Positions 42,548-50,195 of a stretch of DNA of 64,000 bases are shown here, in pieces. The stretch comes from Mesorhizobium_G sp050247155 (lineage in GTDB: Bacteria; Pseudomonadota; Alphaproteobacteria; Rhizobiales; Rhizobiaceae): contig JBFWUS010000020.1 in assembly GCA_050247155.1 (NCBI GenBank), positions 9,412 to 73,411 on the forward strand. Direction: 5' to 3'. The notes beneath the pieces were generated by a model. It was not told where the DNA came from. It saw only the letters and a program-made list of their open reading frames with translations, and did no database searches. Numbering within the stretch: position 1 is the stretch's first letter; every line of letters starts with the position of its first letter. A program made the translations under genes and the position numbers.

Positions 42548-43120
42548 ATGGCTGATATGATGGACGATCTTGGCAAAGGCATTGCTGCTCGTATGCGAGC
42601 GGAACGCAGCATGCGGGGTTGGTCGCTTGCCGAACTGTCAGCGCGCTCGGGCGTATCAAAGGCCATGCTCAGTGCTATCGAACGGGGGGAAACCAGCCCG
42701 ACGGCTGTGCTGCTCGTACGCATTTCGGCTGCATTCGGGATGACACTCTCGGCTTTGATTGCGCAGGCCGAGGCCGCGAAAGGCAGTCTTGCCCGCTCCG
42801 ACGCTCAGCCGGTCTGGACCGATCCGGAGACCGGTTATGTTCGCCGGCATTTGTCGCCCGACACCGACATGCCACTGGAACTCGTTCGGGTCGAACTGCC
42901 GGCAGGAGCCCGCGTTACGCTGCCTGCCTCCAGCTACGCCTTCATCCGCCAGCAAATCTGGCTGATCGACGGCCGGCTTGATTTTTCGGAGGGCGACACA
43001 ATGCATGCCATGCAGCCAGGCGATTGCGTCGCGCTCGGGCCGCCCAGCGACTGCACTTTTTTCGCGCCAGGCCCCAACAAGGCGACTTATCTGGTCGCGG
43101 TGTTGAGAGGAGTGCGTTGA
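42548..43120 (+). CDS. XRE-family regulator with C-terminal cupin domain
   Basis: ATG 42548 gives 190 residues (a GTG at 42524 is open but lies inside the promoter). Residues about 8-65 form an XRE helix-turn-helix (GKGIAARMRAERSMRGWSLA then SGVSKAMLSAIERGETSPTAVLL). Residues 100-190 form a small cupin barrel (PLELVRVELPAGARVTLPAS; IWLIDGRLDFSEGDTMHAMQPGDCVALG). Such proteins are usually repressors sensing a small ligand in the cupin. It overlaps the following gene by one base (TGATG at 43118-43122), so a two-gene unit is likely. Ligand and targets are unknown. Confidence 0.9.
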   Translation: MADMMDDLGKGIAARMRAERSMRGWSLAELSARSGVSKAMLSAIERGETSPTAVLLVRISAAFGMTLSALIAQAEAAKGSLARSDAQPVWTDPETGYVRRHLSPDTDMPLELVRVELPAGARVTLPASSYAFIRQQIWLIDGRLDFSEGDTMHAMQPGDCVALGPPSDCTFFAPGPNKATYLVAVLRGVR

Positions 43121-43425
43121 TGCGCAAGATCACGCGGCGCGACAATGGCGGCCCGATCCTGGACGATTATGCCGGACCGGTATGGAAAGGCGGCGACCCG
43201 CACAAGTTCCTGCACTGGCGCAACGCTCACGCCAGGGCGTGGAAGCCGAAGTCGCGCGATATCGCTCTCTTTCGGCTGTCGAAGGCCGAGGCAGTCGGCC
43301 TGACTTATGAGGAATATACGCTTGAATTGCTTGAACGCGGCCGGCACCTGAGCGAGGTCGACGGCGCACGGGTCGAGGCGATCAAGGCCGGGCGCAAGCG
43401 GCGGCGAGTGCGACACATCGGATAG
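43120..43425 (+). CDS. 101-residue basic protein of unknown function
   Basis: ATG 43120 overlaps the stop of the XRE-cupin gene by one base. The product starts MRKITRRDNGGPILDDYAGP and is rich in Arg, Lys, Asp and Trp, with an alpha-helical C-terminal half (FRLSKAEAVGLTYEEYTLEL, ARVEAIKAGRKRRRVRHIG). It has no signal or membrane helix. The GLTYEEYTLELLERGRHL piece looks like a short helical recognition element, but I do not recognise a family. Translational coupling suggests that it works with the regulator, perhaps as effector or partner. Confidence 0.72.
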   Translation: MRKITRRDNGGPILDDYAGPVWKGGDPHKFLHWRNAHARAWKPKSRDIALFRLSKAEAVGLTYEEYTLELLERGRHLSEVDGARVEAIKAGRKRRRVRHIG

Positions 43426-43455
43426 TTAAGTCCAACCTCCCAGCTTCACAAATCC

Positions 43456-43484
43456 ATTGACAGCGCACATTTTCCGTACTTAAC
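43456..43484 (+). promoter_or_regulatory. Promoter of ilvBN leader transcript
   Basis: ATTGACA (43456-43462) and CTTAAC (43479-43484) with a 17-base spacer fit the rhizobial CTTGAC-N17-CTATAT pattern at the -35 and moderately at the -10. Initiation would fall near 43490-43492, only a few bases before the leader-peptide ATG at 43495, so that reading frame would be almost leaderless. Confidence 0.6.
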
Positions 43485-43494
43485 GTCCGCGCCC

Positions 43495-43548
43495 ATGAAA
43501 ACGGCACTCATTCTCGTAGTAGGAAAGCGCGTGGGCAAGGCGGTGTAA
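43495..43548 (+). CDS. ilvL: ilvB leader peptide (branched-chain codon run)
   Basis: The 17-codon frame reads MKTALILVVGKRVGKAV and ends at TAA 43546-43548. Five consecutive codons for Leu, Ile, Leu, Val, Val are followed by two more Val codons. Such a run just before a terminator hairpin and an acetolactate synthase gene is the mark of attenuation by branched-chain amino-acid tRNA charging. There is no Shine-Dalgarno sequence; with the predicted start site it would be translated from a nearly leaderless end, as known for trpL in Sinorhizobium. No homology search was made; the call rests on codon content and position. Confidence 0.8.
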   Translation: MKTALILVVGKRVGKAV

Positions 43549-43582
43549 CCGCCGGGCGAAATCCTCCCATGCGCGACACACA

Positions 43583-43604
43583 GGCTCCCTCGGGGGCCTT
43601 TTTT
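43583..43604 (+). terminator. ilvB attenuator terminator hairpin
   Basis: GGCTCCC (43583-43589) faces GGGGGCC (43592-43598), giving a GC stem with one G-T pair, directly followed by TTTTTT (43599-43604). It lies 35 bases after the leader stop and 56 before the ilvB ATG. The upstream CCTCCC near 43563 can compete for the G run and form the alternative structure. A released RNA of about 110 bases (43491-43604) would be produced when terminated. Confidence 0.8.
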
Positions 43605-43659
43605 ATTGTCCACAATCCAACTAAACGCAGTTCTACAGATCGAAGACAGGACCGGACCG

Positions 43660-45444
43660 ATGGCCAAGGCAAGTTCAGAACGCCGCGAAATGACGGGCGC
43701 CGAGATGGTGGTGCAGGCGCTGAAGGACAATGGCGTCCAGCATCTGTTCGGCTATCCGGGCGGCGCGGTCCTGCCGATTTATGACGAACTGTTCCAGCAG
43801 GACGACATTCAGCACATCCTGGTTCGCCACGAGCAGGGCGCCGGCCATGCGGCGGAAGGTTATGCGCGCTCGACCGGCAAGCCGGGGGTCATGCTGGTCA
43901 CCTCCGGCCCCGGCGCGACCAACGCCGTGACGCCGCTGCAAGATGCGCTGATGGATTCGATCCCGCTGGTCTGCATCACCGGCCAGGTGCCGACGACGCT
44001 GATCGGCTCCGACGCCTTCCAGGAGTGCGACACAGTCGGCATTACCCGGCCCTGCACCAAGCACAACTGGCTGGTGCGCGACGTCAACGAGCTGTCGCGG
44101 GTCATCCATCAGGCTTTCATCGTCGCCACCACCGGCCGGCCGGGCCCGGTCGTGGTCGATATCCCGAAGGACGTGCAGTTTGCCAAGGGCATCTACACGC
44201 CGCCGGAAACCGCGCCGCGCATGAGCTATCAGCCGAAGACGCAAGGCGATCTCGAGAAGATCAAGGCGGCGGTCGAATTGATGACCGGAGCCAAGCGTCC
44301 CATCATTTATTCCGGTGGCGGTGTCGTCAATTCCGGCACGGAGGCCAGCCATTTGCTGCGCGAACTGGTCGAACTGACCGGCTTCCCGATCACGTCGACG
44401 CTGATGGGTCTGGGCGCCTATCCGGCCAGCGGCAAGAACTGGCTCGGCATGCTGGGCATGCACGGCTCCTACGAAGCCAATATGGCGATGCATGATTGCG
44501 ACGTCATGATCTGCATCGGCGCGCGCTTCGACGACCGCATCACCGGCCGGCTGAACGCCTTCTCGCCGAACTCGAAGAAGATCCACATCGACATCGATCC
44601 GTCGTCGCTCAACAAGAATGTTCGCGCCGATATACCGATCCTGGGCGATGTCGGCATGGTTCTGGAGGATATGGTGCGCCTGTGGCGCGCGACCGCGAGC
44701 AAGGCCGACAAGAAGGCGCTCTATCCCTGGTGGGAACAGATCGCCCGTTGGCGCGCGCGCAATTCCTTCGCCTACGCGCCCAACAAGGACGTCATCATGC
44801 CGCAATACGCCATGCAGCGGCTCTATGAACTGACCAAGGATCGCGACACCTACATCACCACCGAAGTCGGCCAGCATCAGATGTGGGCGGCGCAATTCTA
44901 CGGCTTTGAGCAGCCGAACCGCTGGATGACGTCGGGTGGCCTCGGCACCATGGGCTACGGCCTGCCGGCCGCGCTCGGCGTGCAGATCGCGCATCCTGAC
45001 GCGCTGGTGATTGACGTCGCCGGCGACGCCTCGGTGCAGATGACCATGCAGGAGATGAGCTGCGCCGTGCAGTATGAGGCGCCGATCAAGATCTTCATTC
45101 TGAACAACCAGTATATGGGCATGGTGCGGCAGTGGCAGCAGCTTCTGCACGGCAACCGCCTGTCGCACAGCTACACCGAGGCGATGCCGGATTTCGTCCT
45201 CATGGCGCAGGCTTTTGGATGCCATGGCATTCGCTGCGACAAACCGGACGAACTCGACGATGCGATCCAGGAGATGATCGACGTCAAGAAGCCGGTGTTG
45301 TTCGATTGCCGCGTGGCAGCGCTCGCCAACTGCTTCCCGATGATCCCGTCCGGCAAGGCGCACAACGAGATGCTGTTGCCCGACGAGGCGACCGACGAAG
45401 CGGTGGCAAACGCCATCGACGCCAAGGGCAGGGAGCTGGTGTAA
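43660..45444 (+). CDS. ilvB: Acetolactate synthase large subunit (biosynthetic)
   Basis: ATG 43660 gives 594 residues beginning MAKASSERREMTGAEMVVQA; an upstream TTG start at 43606 falls in the terminator region and is unlikely. Motifs are VQHLFGYPGGAVLPIYDELF, the TPP-activating Glu in RHEQGAGHAAEGYAR, FAD-region GLGAYPASGKNWLGMLGMHG, and the TPP/Mg motif GDASVQMTMQEMSCA ... LNNQYMGMVRQWQ. The enzyme joins two pyruvates, or pyruvate and 2-oxobutyrate, in valine, leucine and isoleucine synthesis. It is preceded by leader peptide and attenuator and followed by ilvN after a 39-base gap. Confidence 0.97.
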   Translation: MAKASSERREMTGAEMVVQALKDNGVQHLFGYPGGAVLPIYDELFQQDDIQHILVRHEQGAGHAAEGYARSTGKPGVMLVTSGPGATNAVTPLQDALMDSIPLVCITGQVPTTLIGSDAFQECDTVGITRPCTKHNWLVRDVNELSRVIHQAFIVATTGRPGPVVVDIPKDVQFAKGIYTPPETAPRMSYQPKTQGDLEKIKAAVELMTGAKRPIIYSGGGVVNSGTEASHLLRELVELTGFPITSTLMGLGAYPASGKNWLGMLGMHGSYEANMAMHDCDVMICIGARFDDRITGRLNAFSPNSKKIHIDIDPSSLNKNVRADIPILGDVGMVLEDMVRLWRATASKADKKALYPWWEQIARWRARNSFAYAPNKDVIMPQYAMQRLYELTKDRDTYITTEVGQHQMWAAQFYGFEQPNRWMTSGGLGTMGYGLPAALGVQIAHPDALVIDVAGDASVQMTMQEMSCAVQYEAPIKIFILNNQYMGMVRQWQQLLHGNRLSHSYTEAMPDFVLMAQAFGCHGIRCDKPDELDDAIQEMIDVKKPVLFDCRVAALANCFPMIPSGKAHNEMLLPDEATDEAVANAIDAKGRELV

Positions 45445-45483
45445 GCCAGTTCTTCCAACTCATTCTCTATCAGAGCGATTTTC

Positions 45484-46056
45484 ATGAACGCCCATCAACA
45501 GCCTACCGGTTCCGCCTATTTCATCGCCAAGGAGACGGAGCGTCCGGAGACGCGAACGCTCTCCGTCCTAGTCGACAACGAACCGGGCGTTCTCGCCCGG
45601 GTCATCGGGCTCTTCTCCGGTCGAGGCTATAATATCGAAAGCCTGACGGTTTCCGAGACCGAGCACGACAAGCATCTGTCGCGCATCACAGTTGTCACGC
45701 GCGGCACGCCGCATGTGCTGGAGCAGATCCGGCATCAGCTCGAGCGTATCGTGCCGGTGCATCGTGTCGTCGACCTGACGCTGCGGGCAGGCGAGCTTGG
45801 ACACGATAAGCCGCTCGCGCGGGAGCTTGCTCTCGTCAAGGTCGCCGGCACCGGCGATGCCCGCGTCGAGGCATTGCGGCTGGCCGAGGCTTTTCGCGCG
45901 AAGGTCATTGACGCCAACACCGAGCATTTCATCTTCGAACTGACCGGCGCCGTGCCCAAGATCGAGCAGTTCATCTCGATCATGAAGCCGCTGGGGCTGG
46001 TCGAAATCTGCCGCACCGGCGTGGCGGCGATGAATCGCGGTCCGCAGGGGATGTAA
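45484..46056 (+). CDS. ilvN: Acetolactate synthase small (regulatory) subunit
   Basis: The 190-residue product has an N-terminal ACT domain (TRTLSVLVDNEPGVLARVIG then FSGRGYNIESLTVSETEHDK, with the SRITVVTRG strand) that binds valine for feedback inhibition. A C-terminal domain (RELALVKVAGTGDARVEALR; FIFELTGAVPKIEQFISIMK; EICRTGVAAMNRG) activates the large subunit. It follows ilvB at 39 bases in one transcription unit. Start ATG 45484 agrees with family length. The downstream 98-base gap before the convergent cyclase gene shows no strong terminator. Confidence 0.96.
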   Translation: MNAHQQPTGSAYFIAKETERPETRTLSVLVDNEPGVLARVIGLFSGRGYNIESLTVSETEHDKHLSRITVVTRGTPHVLEQIRHQLERIVPVHRVVDLTLRAGELGHDKPLARELALVKVAGTGDARVEALRLAEAFRAKVIDANTEHFIFELTGAVPKIEQFISIMKPLGLVEICRTGVAAMNRGPQGM

Positions 46057-46154
46057 GAGCCTGTTGCCGCCTCTCGGAATTGGTTGTGTATCCTCGGGAT
46101 ATACAGGTTCCGCGCCTTGGAGCCTTGCTGGGAACGTCCTGACCCTCAGCCGAA

Positions 46155-47459
46155 CTACTTTGCCAAGGCTCCATTGGCGGCTCCGACGTCGTCACTTGCT
46201 ACCGTTGGTTCGGTCCCGGTGCTGCCTAGCGGTTGTCGATTCTTCAGCAGCGACGGGTCCAGAGTGTAAAGATGCCGGGCGCTGCCAACGCCGCGTAGCG
46301 CGAACCGACCCACCGAAACAAAGTTTTGCTGATACTCCTTCGGCAGCAGGTCAATAAACTCCGCCGAGCAGAGGATGCGCCGATCCACCGAATGGCACAT
46401 CGAGGCGATGCGGCTCACCTCGTTCACGGCCGATCCCACGACGGTGAAATCCAGCCGGTCCGGACTGCCGATATTGCCGTAATAGACATCGCCGAAGTGG
46501 ATGCCGAGATGGACATCGGCGACCGGCAGGCCCTCGGCGCGGCGGCGTTCGGCAAGATCGTGCAATCGTTGGCCCAATGCGCGGCCGGCGGCCATTGCAG
46601 CCATCGAATCTTGCTGCAGATCGCCGCCGGAGAAGATCGCGAGAATGCCGTCGCCGATCAGCTTCAATACATCGCCGCCGGCTTCGTGCACAGAGGTGAT
46701 CACGGCCTCGGCATAGTCGTTGAGCAGGGTGATTATCTGGTCCGAAGACGCTTCCTCCGACAGCCGTGTGTAGCCGGTCAGATCGGAGAACCAGAGGACG
46801 GCGCTGATCTTTTCGACACGGCCGCGCACGATGCCGCCTTGCAGAACCCGCCGGCCAGGATCGCGGCCGAGATAGGTTTGCACCAGCGTATCGGCCAGTC
46901 GCGTCTGCGCTGCCAGGCGCAAGGCGAGCGCCAATTGCGTGGTCAGGCGCTTGAGCGCGTCGGCGTGGTTGTCGCTGAAGCCCTCCGGAACCTTGGTCCC
47001 CCAGCCGGCATAAAATCCGTCGGCATCTTCGATGCTCGAGGCTTCCCTCAGGCGATAGACGACGGCGACAAAGTCGGTGTAACCGGCGTCACGCAAATCC
47101 TCGGCCATCTTGTAGCCACGTGTATCGCCGTCAGCCAGCCGGCAGCGGGCGTAGGACACGCCGTCGCGCAGCATGTGGAAGAAAAGGCTTCGCTGCCAGC
47201 TTTGCAAAGCCTCTTGGTCGTTGCTGACCGGCTGAAATTCGTTCTCGCGAAAATCGGCGGCCGGATCGCCCTCCCAGAGCAGCGCCCGGCCTTCATAGAG
47301 CGGGTGGATGGTGTCGATCAGCACCAGTCCACGTTCAAGCGGGCAGCCCGCATCAATGCAGCGTTCGGAGAAGCCGCGCACCAGCGTTGCCTCGTCGGTG
47401 CCGTTCAGTGCTTCTTTGGCTAGCCAATCGAGAATGGAATCGACGGATTGAGGTGTCAT
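46155..47459 (-). CDS. Class III adenylate cyclase with N-terminal unknown domain
   Basis: The 434-residue soluble protein has an N-terminal region of about 200 residues (DSILDWLAKEALNGTDEATL; FSERCIDAGCPLERGLVLID) seen in many rhizobial cyclases and of unclear ligand. The cyclase domain begins around 218 (ISAVLWFSDLTGYTRLSEEA) with metal Asp residues, the substrate-binding Lys in GGDVLKLIGDGILAIF, and the IHFGDVYYGNIG/DFTVVGSAVN segments. The Lys/Asp pair is that of ATP-specific enzymes. It should make cAMP in response to an unknown signal. It is convergent with ilvN and divergent from the TauE/SafE gene. Confidence 0.9.
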   Translation of the reverse strand: MTPQSVDSILDWLAKEALNGTDEATLVRGFSERCIDAGCPLERGLVLIDTIHPLYEGRALLWEGDPAADFRENEFQPVSNDQEALQSWQRSLFFHMLRDGVSYARCRLADGDTRGYKMAEDLRDAGYTDFVAVVYRLREASSIEDADGFYAGWGTKVPEGFSDNHADALKRLTTQLALALRLAAQTRLADTLVQTYLGRDPGRRVLQGGIVRGRVEKISAVLWFSDLTGYTRLSEEASSDQIITLLNDYAEAVITSVHEAGGDVLKLIGDGILAIFSGGDLQQDSMAAMAAGRALGQRLHDLAERRRAEGLPVADVHLGIHFGDVYYGNIGSPDRLDFTVVGSAVNEVSRIASMCHSVDRRILCSAEFIDLLPKEYQQNFVSVGRFALRGVGSARHLYTLDPSLLKNRQPLGSTGTEPTVASDDVGAANGALAK

Positions 47460-47616
47460 GGATACGTGCTAACACGAGGAAACCAATAGGACGAAATCAA
47501 ACTGAATCTTACCCGGTCTTGGCTCCGTGCCGCAACGCGAAGAGCGCCCGCGCGCTTGTGGCCACGGTTCGACCGGTGCTGAAGTGAGCCCGCCCTAAAA
47601 CCGGTAGATTGGGAGA

Positions 47617-48363
47617 ATGGACGCAACGCTGGTAATCGTCTTGGCGGGAGCTGCCGCGGCCGGGTTTGCGCAAGGCGTTTCCGGTTTCGCTTTCTCGCTG
47701 GTCGCGCTGTCGATCTGGGCCTGGGCGGTGGACCCGCGTCTGGCCGCGCCGATGTCCGTGTTCGGCGCGTTGGTCGGCCAGTTGGTCGCACTTCCCTGGG
47801 TGTGGCGCGGCTTCGACATGAAGCTATTATTGCCGCTGGTCGTCGGCGGGTTGCTGGGCGTGCCGCTCGGCGCCTGGCTGCTGCACTGGATCGATCCAGT
47901 TGCCTTCAAGTTCTGGCTCGGCGTTTTCCTGCTCATCTACTGCCCGCTGATGCTGTTCATGCCGCATGATTTTGCCTGGCGGCATGGCGGACGCATTGCG
48001 GACGGCCTGGCTGGCTTCGTGGGCGGCGTGATGGGCGGGCTGGCCGGCATATCAGGCCCTGCGCCGACGCTCTGGACCACATTGCGCGGCTGGGACAAGG
48101 ACGTCCAGCGCGGTGTGCTGCAAGCCTTCAACATCGCCATGCATGTCGCCACTTTGACCGCCTACATTTTTGCCGGCTCGATCAATCGCGACGTCTTGGT
48201 CCTGTTCGCGTGGATTGCGCCGGCGCTCGCCGTCCCGGCGGTGCTTGGCGTTCTGCTGTTTCAACGCCTTCATGTGCGGGCCTTCCGGCGGCTGATCCTG
48301 GTGCTGTTGATGTTCTCCGGCATCGCGCTGGTGGCCGGCACAGCGGGCGAGGTCTTTTCCTGA
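47617..48363 (+). CDS. TauE/SafE-family membrane permease
   Basis: The 248-residue protein has about eight hydrophobic helices in two related halves. The first begins LVIVLAGAAAAGFAQGVSGF and contains the marker GVSGFAFSLVALSIWAW; the second has GFVGGVMGGLAGISGPAPTLW, the repeat signature. TauE/SafE proteins export sulfite, sulfoacetate or other small organic anions; the substrate here is unknown. ATG 47617 follows gggaga. It precedes the nitrile hydratase genes by 73 bases in the same direction, so co-transcription is possible, though no role in nitrile metabolism is established. Confidence 0.87.
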   Translation: MDATLVIVLAGAAAAGFAQGVSGFAFSLVALSIWAWAVDPRLAAPMSVFGALVGQLVALPWVWRGFDMKLLLPLVVGGLLGVPLGAWLLHWIDPVAFKFWLGVFLLIYCPLMLFMPHDFAWRHGGRIADGLAGFVGGVMGGLAGISGPAPTLWTTLRGWDKDVQRGVLQAFNIAMHVATLTAYIFAGSINRDVLVLFAWIAPALAVPAVLGVLLFQRLHVRAFRRLILVLLMFSGIALVAGTAGEVFS

Positions 48364-48436
48364 GTTTCAGCGAGGCGCAATGACCGGTCGCCGCTGCCCG
48401 ATTGCCGAGCGTTTCCAGAAGCCGTAGCGTGCGTCC

Positions 48437-49051
48437 ATGTCTCACGATCACGATCATCACGACAATCACCTCGATCCGATGGCCGCGCGGGTCAAGGCGC
48501 TGGAAACGATCCTGACCGAGAAGGGGCTGATCGATCCTGCTGCCATTGATGTCATCGTCGACACCTATGAGAACAAGGTCGGCCCGAAGAACGGCGCTAA
48601 AGTCGTCGCCAAGGCGTGGGTCGATCCAGATTACGCCGCGTGGCTGAAGCGTGATGCCACGGCGGCGATTGCCTCGCTCGGCTTCGCCGGCCGACAAGGC
48701 GAGCATATGCAGGCCGTGTTCAACACACCCGATACGCACAACCTGATCGTCTGCACCTTGTGCTCCTGCTACCCATGGTCGGTGCTCGGATTGCCGCCGG
48801 TTTGGTACAAGGCGCCGCCCTACCGCAGCCGAGCGGTGATCGATCCTCGCTCGGTGCTGGAGGAATTCGGCCTAAGCCTCTCGCCCGAGACTCGAATCCG
48901 CGTTTGGGATTCGACCGCCGAGTTGCGGTATCTTGTCGTTCCTCTGCGCCCAGAGGGCACGGACGATTGGAGCGAGCAGCGTTTGGCCGATCTAGTCAGC
49001 CGCGATTCAATGATCGGGACGGCGCGCGCCAAGCTTCCGGAGGCGGCATGA
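48437..49051 (+). CDS. nthA: Nitrile hydratase alpha subunit (cobalt type)
   Basis: The 204-residue product starts with a His/Asp-rich tail (MSHDHDHHDNHLDPMAARVK) and carries the metal-binding claw VCTLCSC with C106, C109, S110 and C111. Thr in the second position marks the cobalt form; iron enzymes have Ser. The two inner cysteines are normally oxidised to sulfinic and sulfenic acid. Conserved KVVAKAWVDPDYAAWL and NLIVCTLCSCYPWSVLGLPP segments are intact. With the beta subunit it hydrates nitriles to amides. The stop overlaps the beta-subunit start (ATGA). No amidase gene is adjacent. Confidence 0.95.
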   Translation: MSHDHDHHDNHLDPMAARVKALETILTEKGLIDPAAIDVIVDTYENKVGPKNGAKVVAKAWVDPDYAAWLKRDATAAIASLGFAGRQGEHMQAVFNTPDTHNLIVCTLCSCYPWSVLGLPPVWYKAPPYRSRAVIDPRSVLEEFGLSLSPETRIRVWDSTAELRYLVVPLRPEGTDDWSEQRLADLVSRDSMIGTARAKLPEAA

Positions 49052-49707
49052 ACGGACCGCAGGATCTCGGTGGCCAGATGGGTTTTGGGCCGGTCGCGCC
49101 CGAACAGGACGAGCCAGTCTTCCACGCGGATTGGGAGAAGCGCGCGCTCGGCGTGACCTTGTGCTCCGGCGCGATGGGCCATTGGAACATCGACGAGAGC
49201 CGCCATGCGCGCGAAAGCCTGCATCCTGCCGACTATTATGCGTCGAGCTATTATGAGATCTGGATCAAGGGCCTCGAGACGCTGCTGGACCGGCACGGTT
49301 TCGTCAGCGCCGCCGAGCGGGCCGAGGGCAGGGCGCTGGCGGTTGGTACGACACCCAAACGCAAACTGAATGCGGTCGACGTCCCGGCAGTCCTGGCAAA
49401 AGGCGGCCCTTGCAACCGGCCAGTCGAGGGCACACCGCGTTTTCGCGCCGGCGATCGTGTGCGGACCAAGACTTTCAACCCGGCCGGACATACGCGGCTG
49501 CCGCGCTATGCGCGCGGCAAGGTCGGAACGATCGATGCCGTGCGGGAAGGTTTCGTCTTTCCCGATACCAATGCGCACGGCCAGGGCGAGCAGCCGCAAT
49601 ATGTTTACACCGTTGTTTTCGATGGGCGTGAAATCTGGGGCGAGGGGAGCGATCCGACGCTGACAGTCTCGATCGACGCCTGGGAGAGCTATCTTGAGCC
49701 GGCATGA
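49048..49707 (+). CDS. nthB: Nitrile hydratase beta subunit
   Basis: ATG 49048 overlaps the alpha stop by four bases and gives 219 residues beginning MNGPQDLGGQMGFGPVAPEQ, the classical beta-subunit N-terminus. A middle helical region (HARESLHPADYYASSYYEIW) leads to the C-terminal SH3-like barrel (FRAGDRVRTKTFNPAGHTRL; YTVVFDGREIWGEGSDPTLT). The arginines that contact the claw cysteines are in this set (RLPRYARGK region). It forms heterodimers or heterotetramers with NthA. The activator gene begins 14 bases before its stop. Confidence 0.95.
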   Translation: MNGPQDLGGQMGFGPVAPEQDEPVFHADWEKRALGVTLCSGAMGHWNIDESRHARESLHPADYYASSYYEIWIKGLETLLDRHGFVSAAERAEGRALAVGTTPKRKLNAVDVPAVLAKGGPCNRPVEGTPRFRAGDRVRTKTFNPAGHTRLPRYARGKVGTIDAVREGFVFPDTNAHGQGEQPQYVYTVVFDGREIWGEGSDPTLTVSIDAWESYLEPA

Positions 49708-50047
49708 TGTTGGCTCAGCGCCAGTCGACAGCGCCGCGACCTTTTGCGAACCTTGGGAAGCACAGGCCTTTGCCTTGGTTGTGGCCTTGCAGGACCGAGG
49801 CATTTTCACCGCAGCCGAGTGGGCGGCGGCGCTCGGCACCGAAGTCCACAGCAACCACGCCTCCGATGACGGTCATGATTATTACGAGCATTGGCTGGCG
49901 GCACTGGAAAAGCTGATAGTTGCCAAGGGTCTAGCCTCGACCACCACTATCGATGACGTTGCCGCCGCCTGGGAACGCGCCGCGCACGCGACGCCGCATG
50001 GCAAGCCGATCGTCCTCGAAAACGATCCGCAGCAGGACCGTCGCTGA
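49694..50047 (+). CDS. Nitrile hydratase activator / accessory protein (P14K-like)
   Basis: The 117-residue protein starts with TTG 49694 inside nthB, preceded by GGAGAG (49683-49688) at five bases; no ATG is available before the conserved part. The core (FCEPWEAQAFALVVALQDRG; FTAAEWAAALGTEVHSNHAS; DDGHDYYEHWLAALEKLIVA) is homologous to the N-terminal half of NHase beta subunits, as known for cobalt-type activators. These proteins swap the alpha subunit for cobalt loading. The C-terminus lacks a long cationic tail. Gene order alpha-beta-activator and overlaps support a single operon. Confidence 0.88.
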   Translation: MSRHDVGSAPVDSAATFCEPWEAQAFALVVALQDRGIFTAAEWAAALGTEVHSNHASDDGHDYYEHWLAALEKLIVAKGLASTTTIDDVAAAWERAAHATPHGKPIVLENDPQQDRR

Positions 50048-50130
50048 GTTTCCGGATAGTCGCATTTCGCCGGCGATGCGCCGATCTTTGCCGCTCTGAC
50101 GGAGGGGAGCACTTTCATTCCTGCGAAAAG

Positions 50131-50166
50131 TGATTGCTTTTAAAAACTAGTTATAATAAGAAATCA
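50131..50166. promoter_or_regulatory. AT-rich inverted repeat with -10-like box upstream of hydrolase gene
   Basis: TGATTGCTT (50131-50139) and AAGAAATCA (50158-50166) form an inverted repeat with one mismatch. The AT-rich centre contains TATAAT at 50152-50157, a perfect -10; no good -35 stands at 17 bases. The site is 30 bases before the hydrolase ATG and could be a repressor site for that gene. Confidence 0.5.
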
Positions 50167-50195
50167 GTAAGGGGCATCAATGCTAGGAGGCGAGC

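Noticed and set aside
40567..43425. HerA plus XRE plus unknown gene as a defence island
   Set aside because: HerA is divergent from the XRE-cupin unit, no nuclease, Sir2, DUF4297 or methylase is present, and flanking genes are housekeeping.
43675..45363. Open frame of 562 codons on the minus strand opposite ilvB
   Set aside because: It mirrors ilvB codon structure in a high-GC gene, has Arg/Ala/His-rich composition and no family-like motif, so it is a shadow frame.
46085..46170. Possible terminator after ilvN (GTATCC/GGATA and GGAGCCTTG/CAAGGCTCC pairs)
   Set aside because: Loops are either three bases with a short stem or more than 40 bases, and no T run follows.
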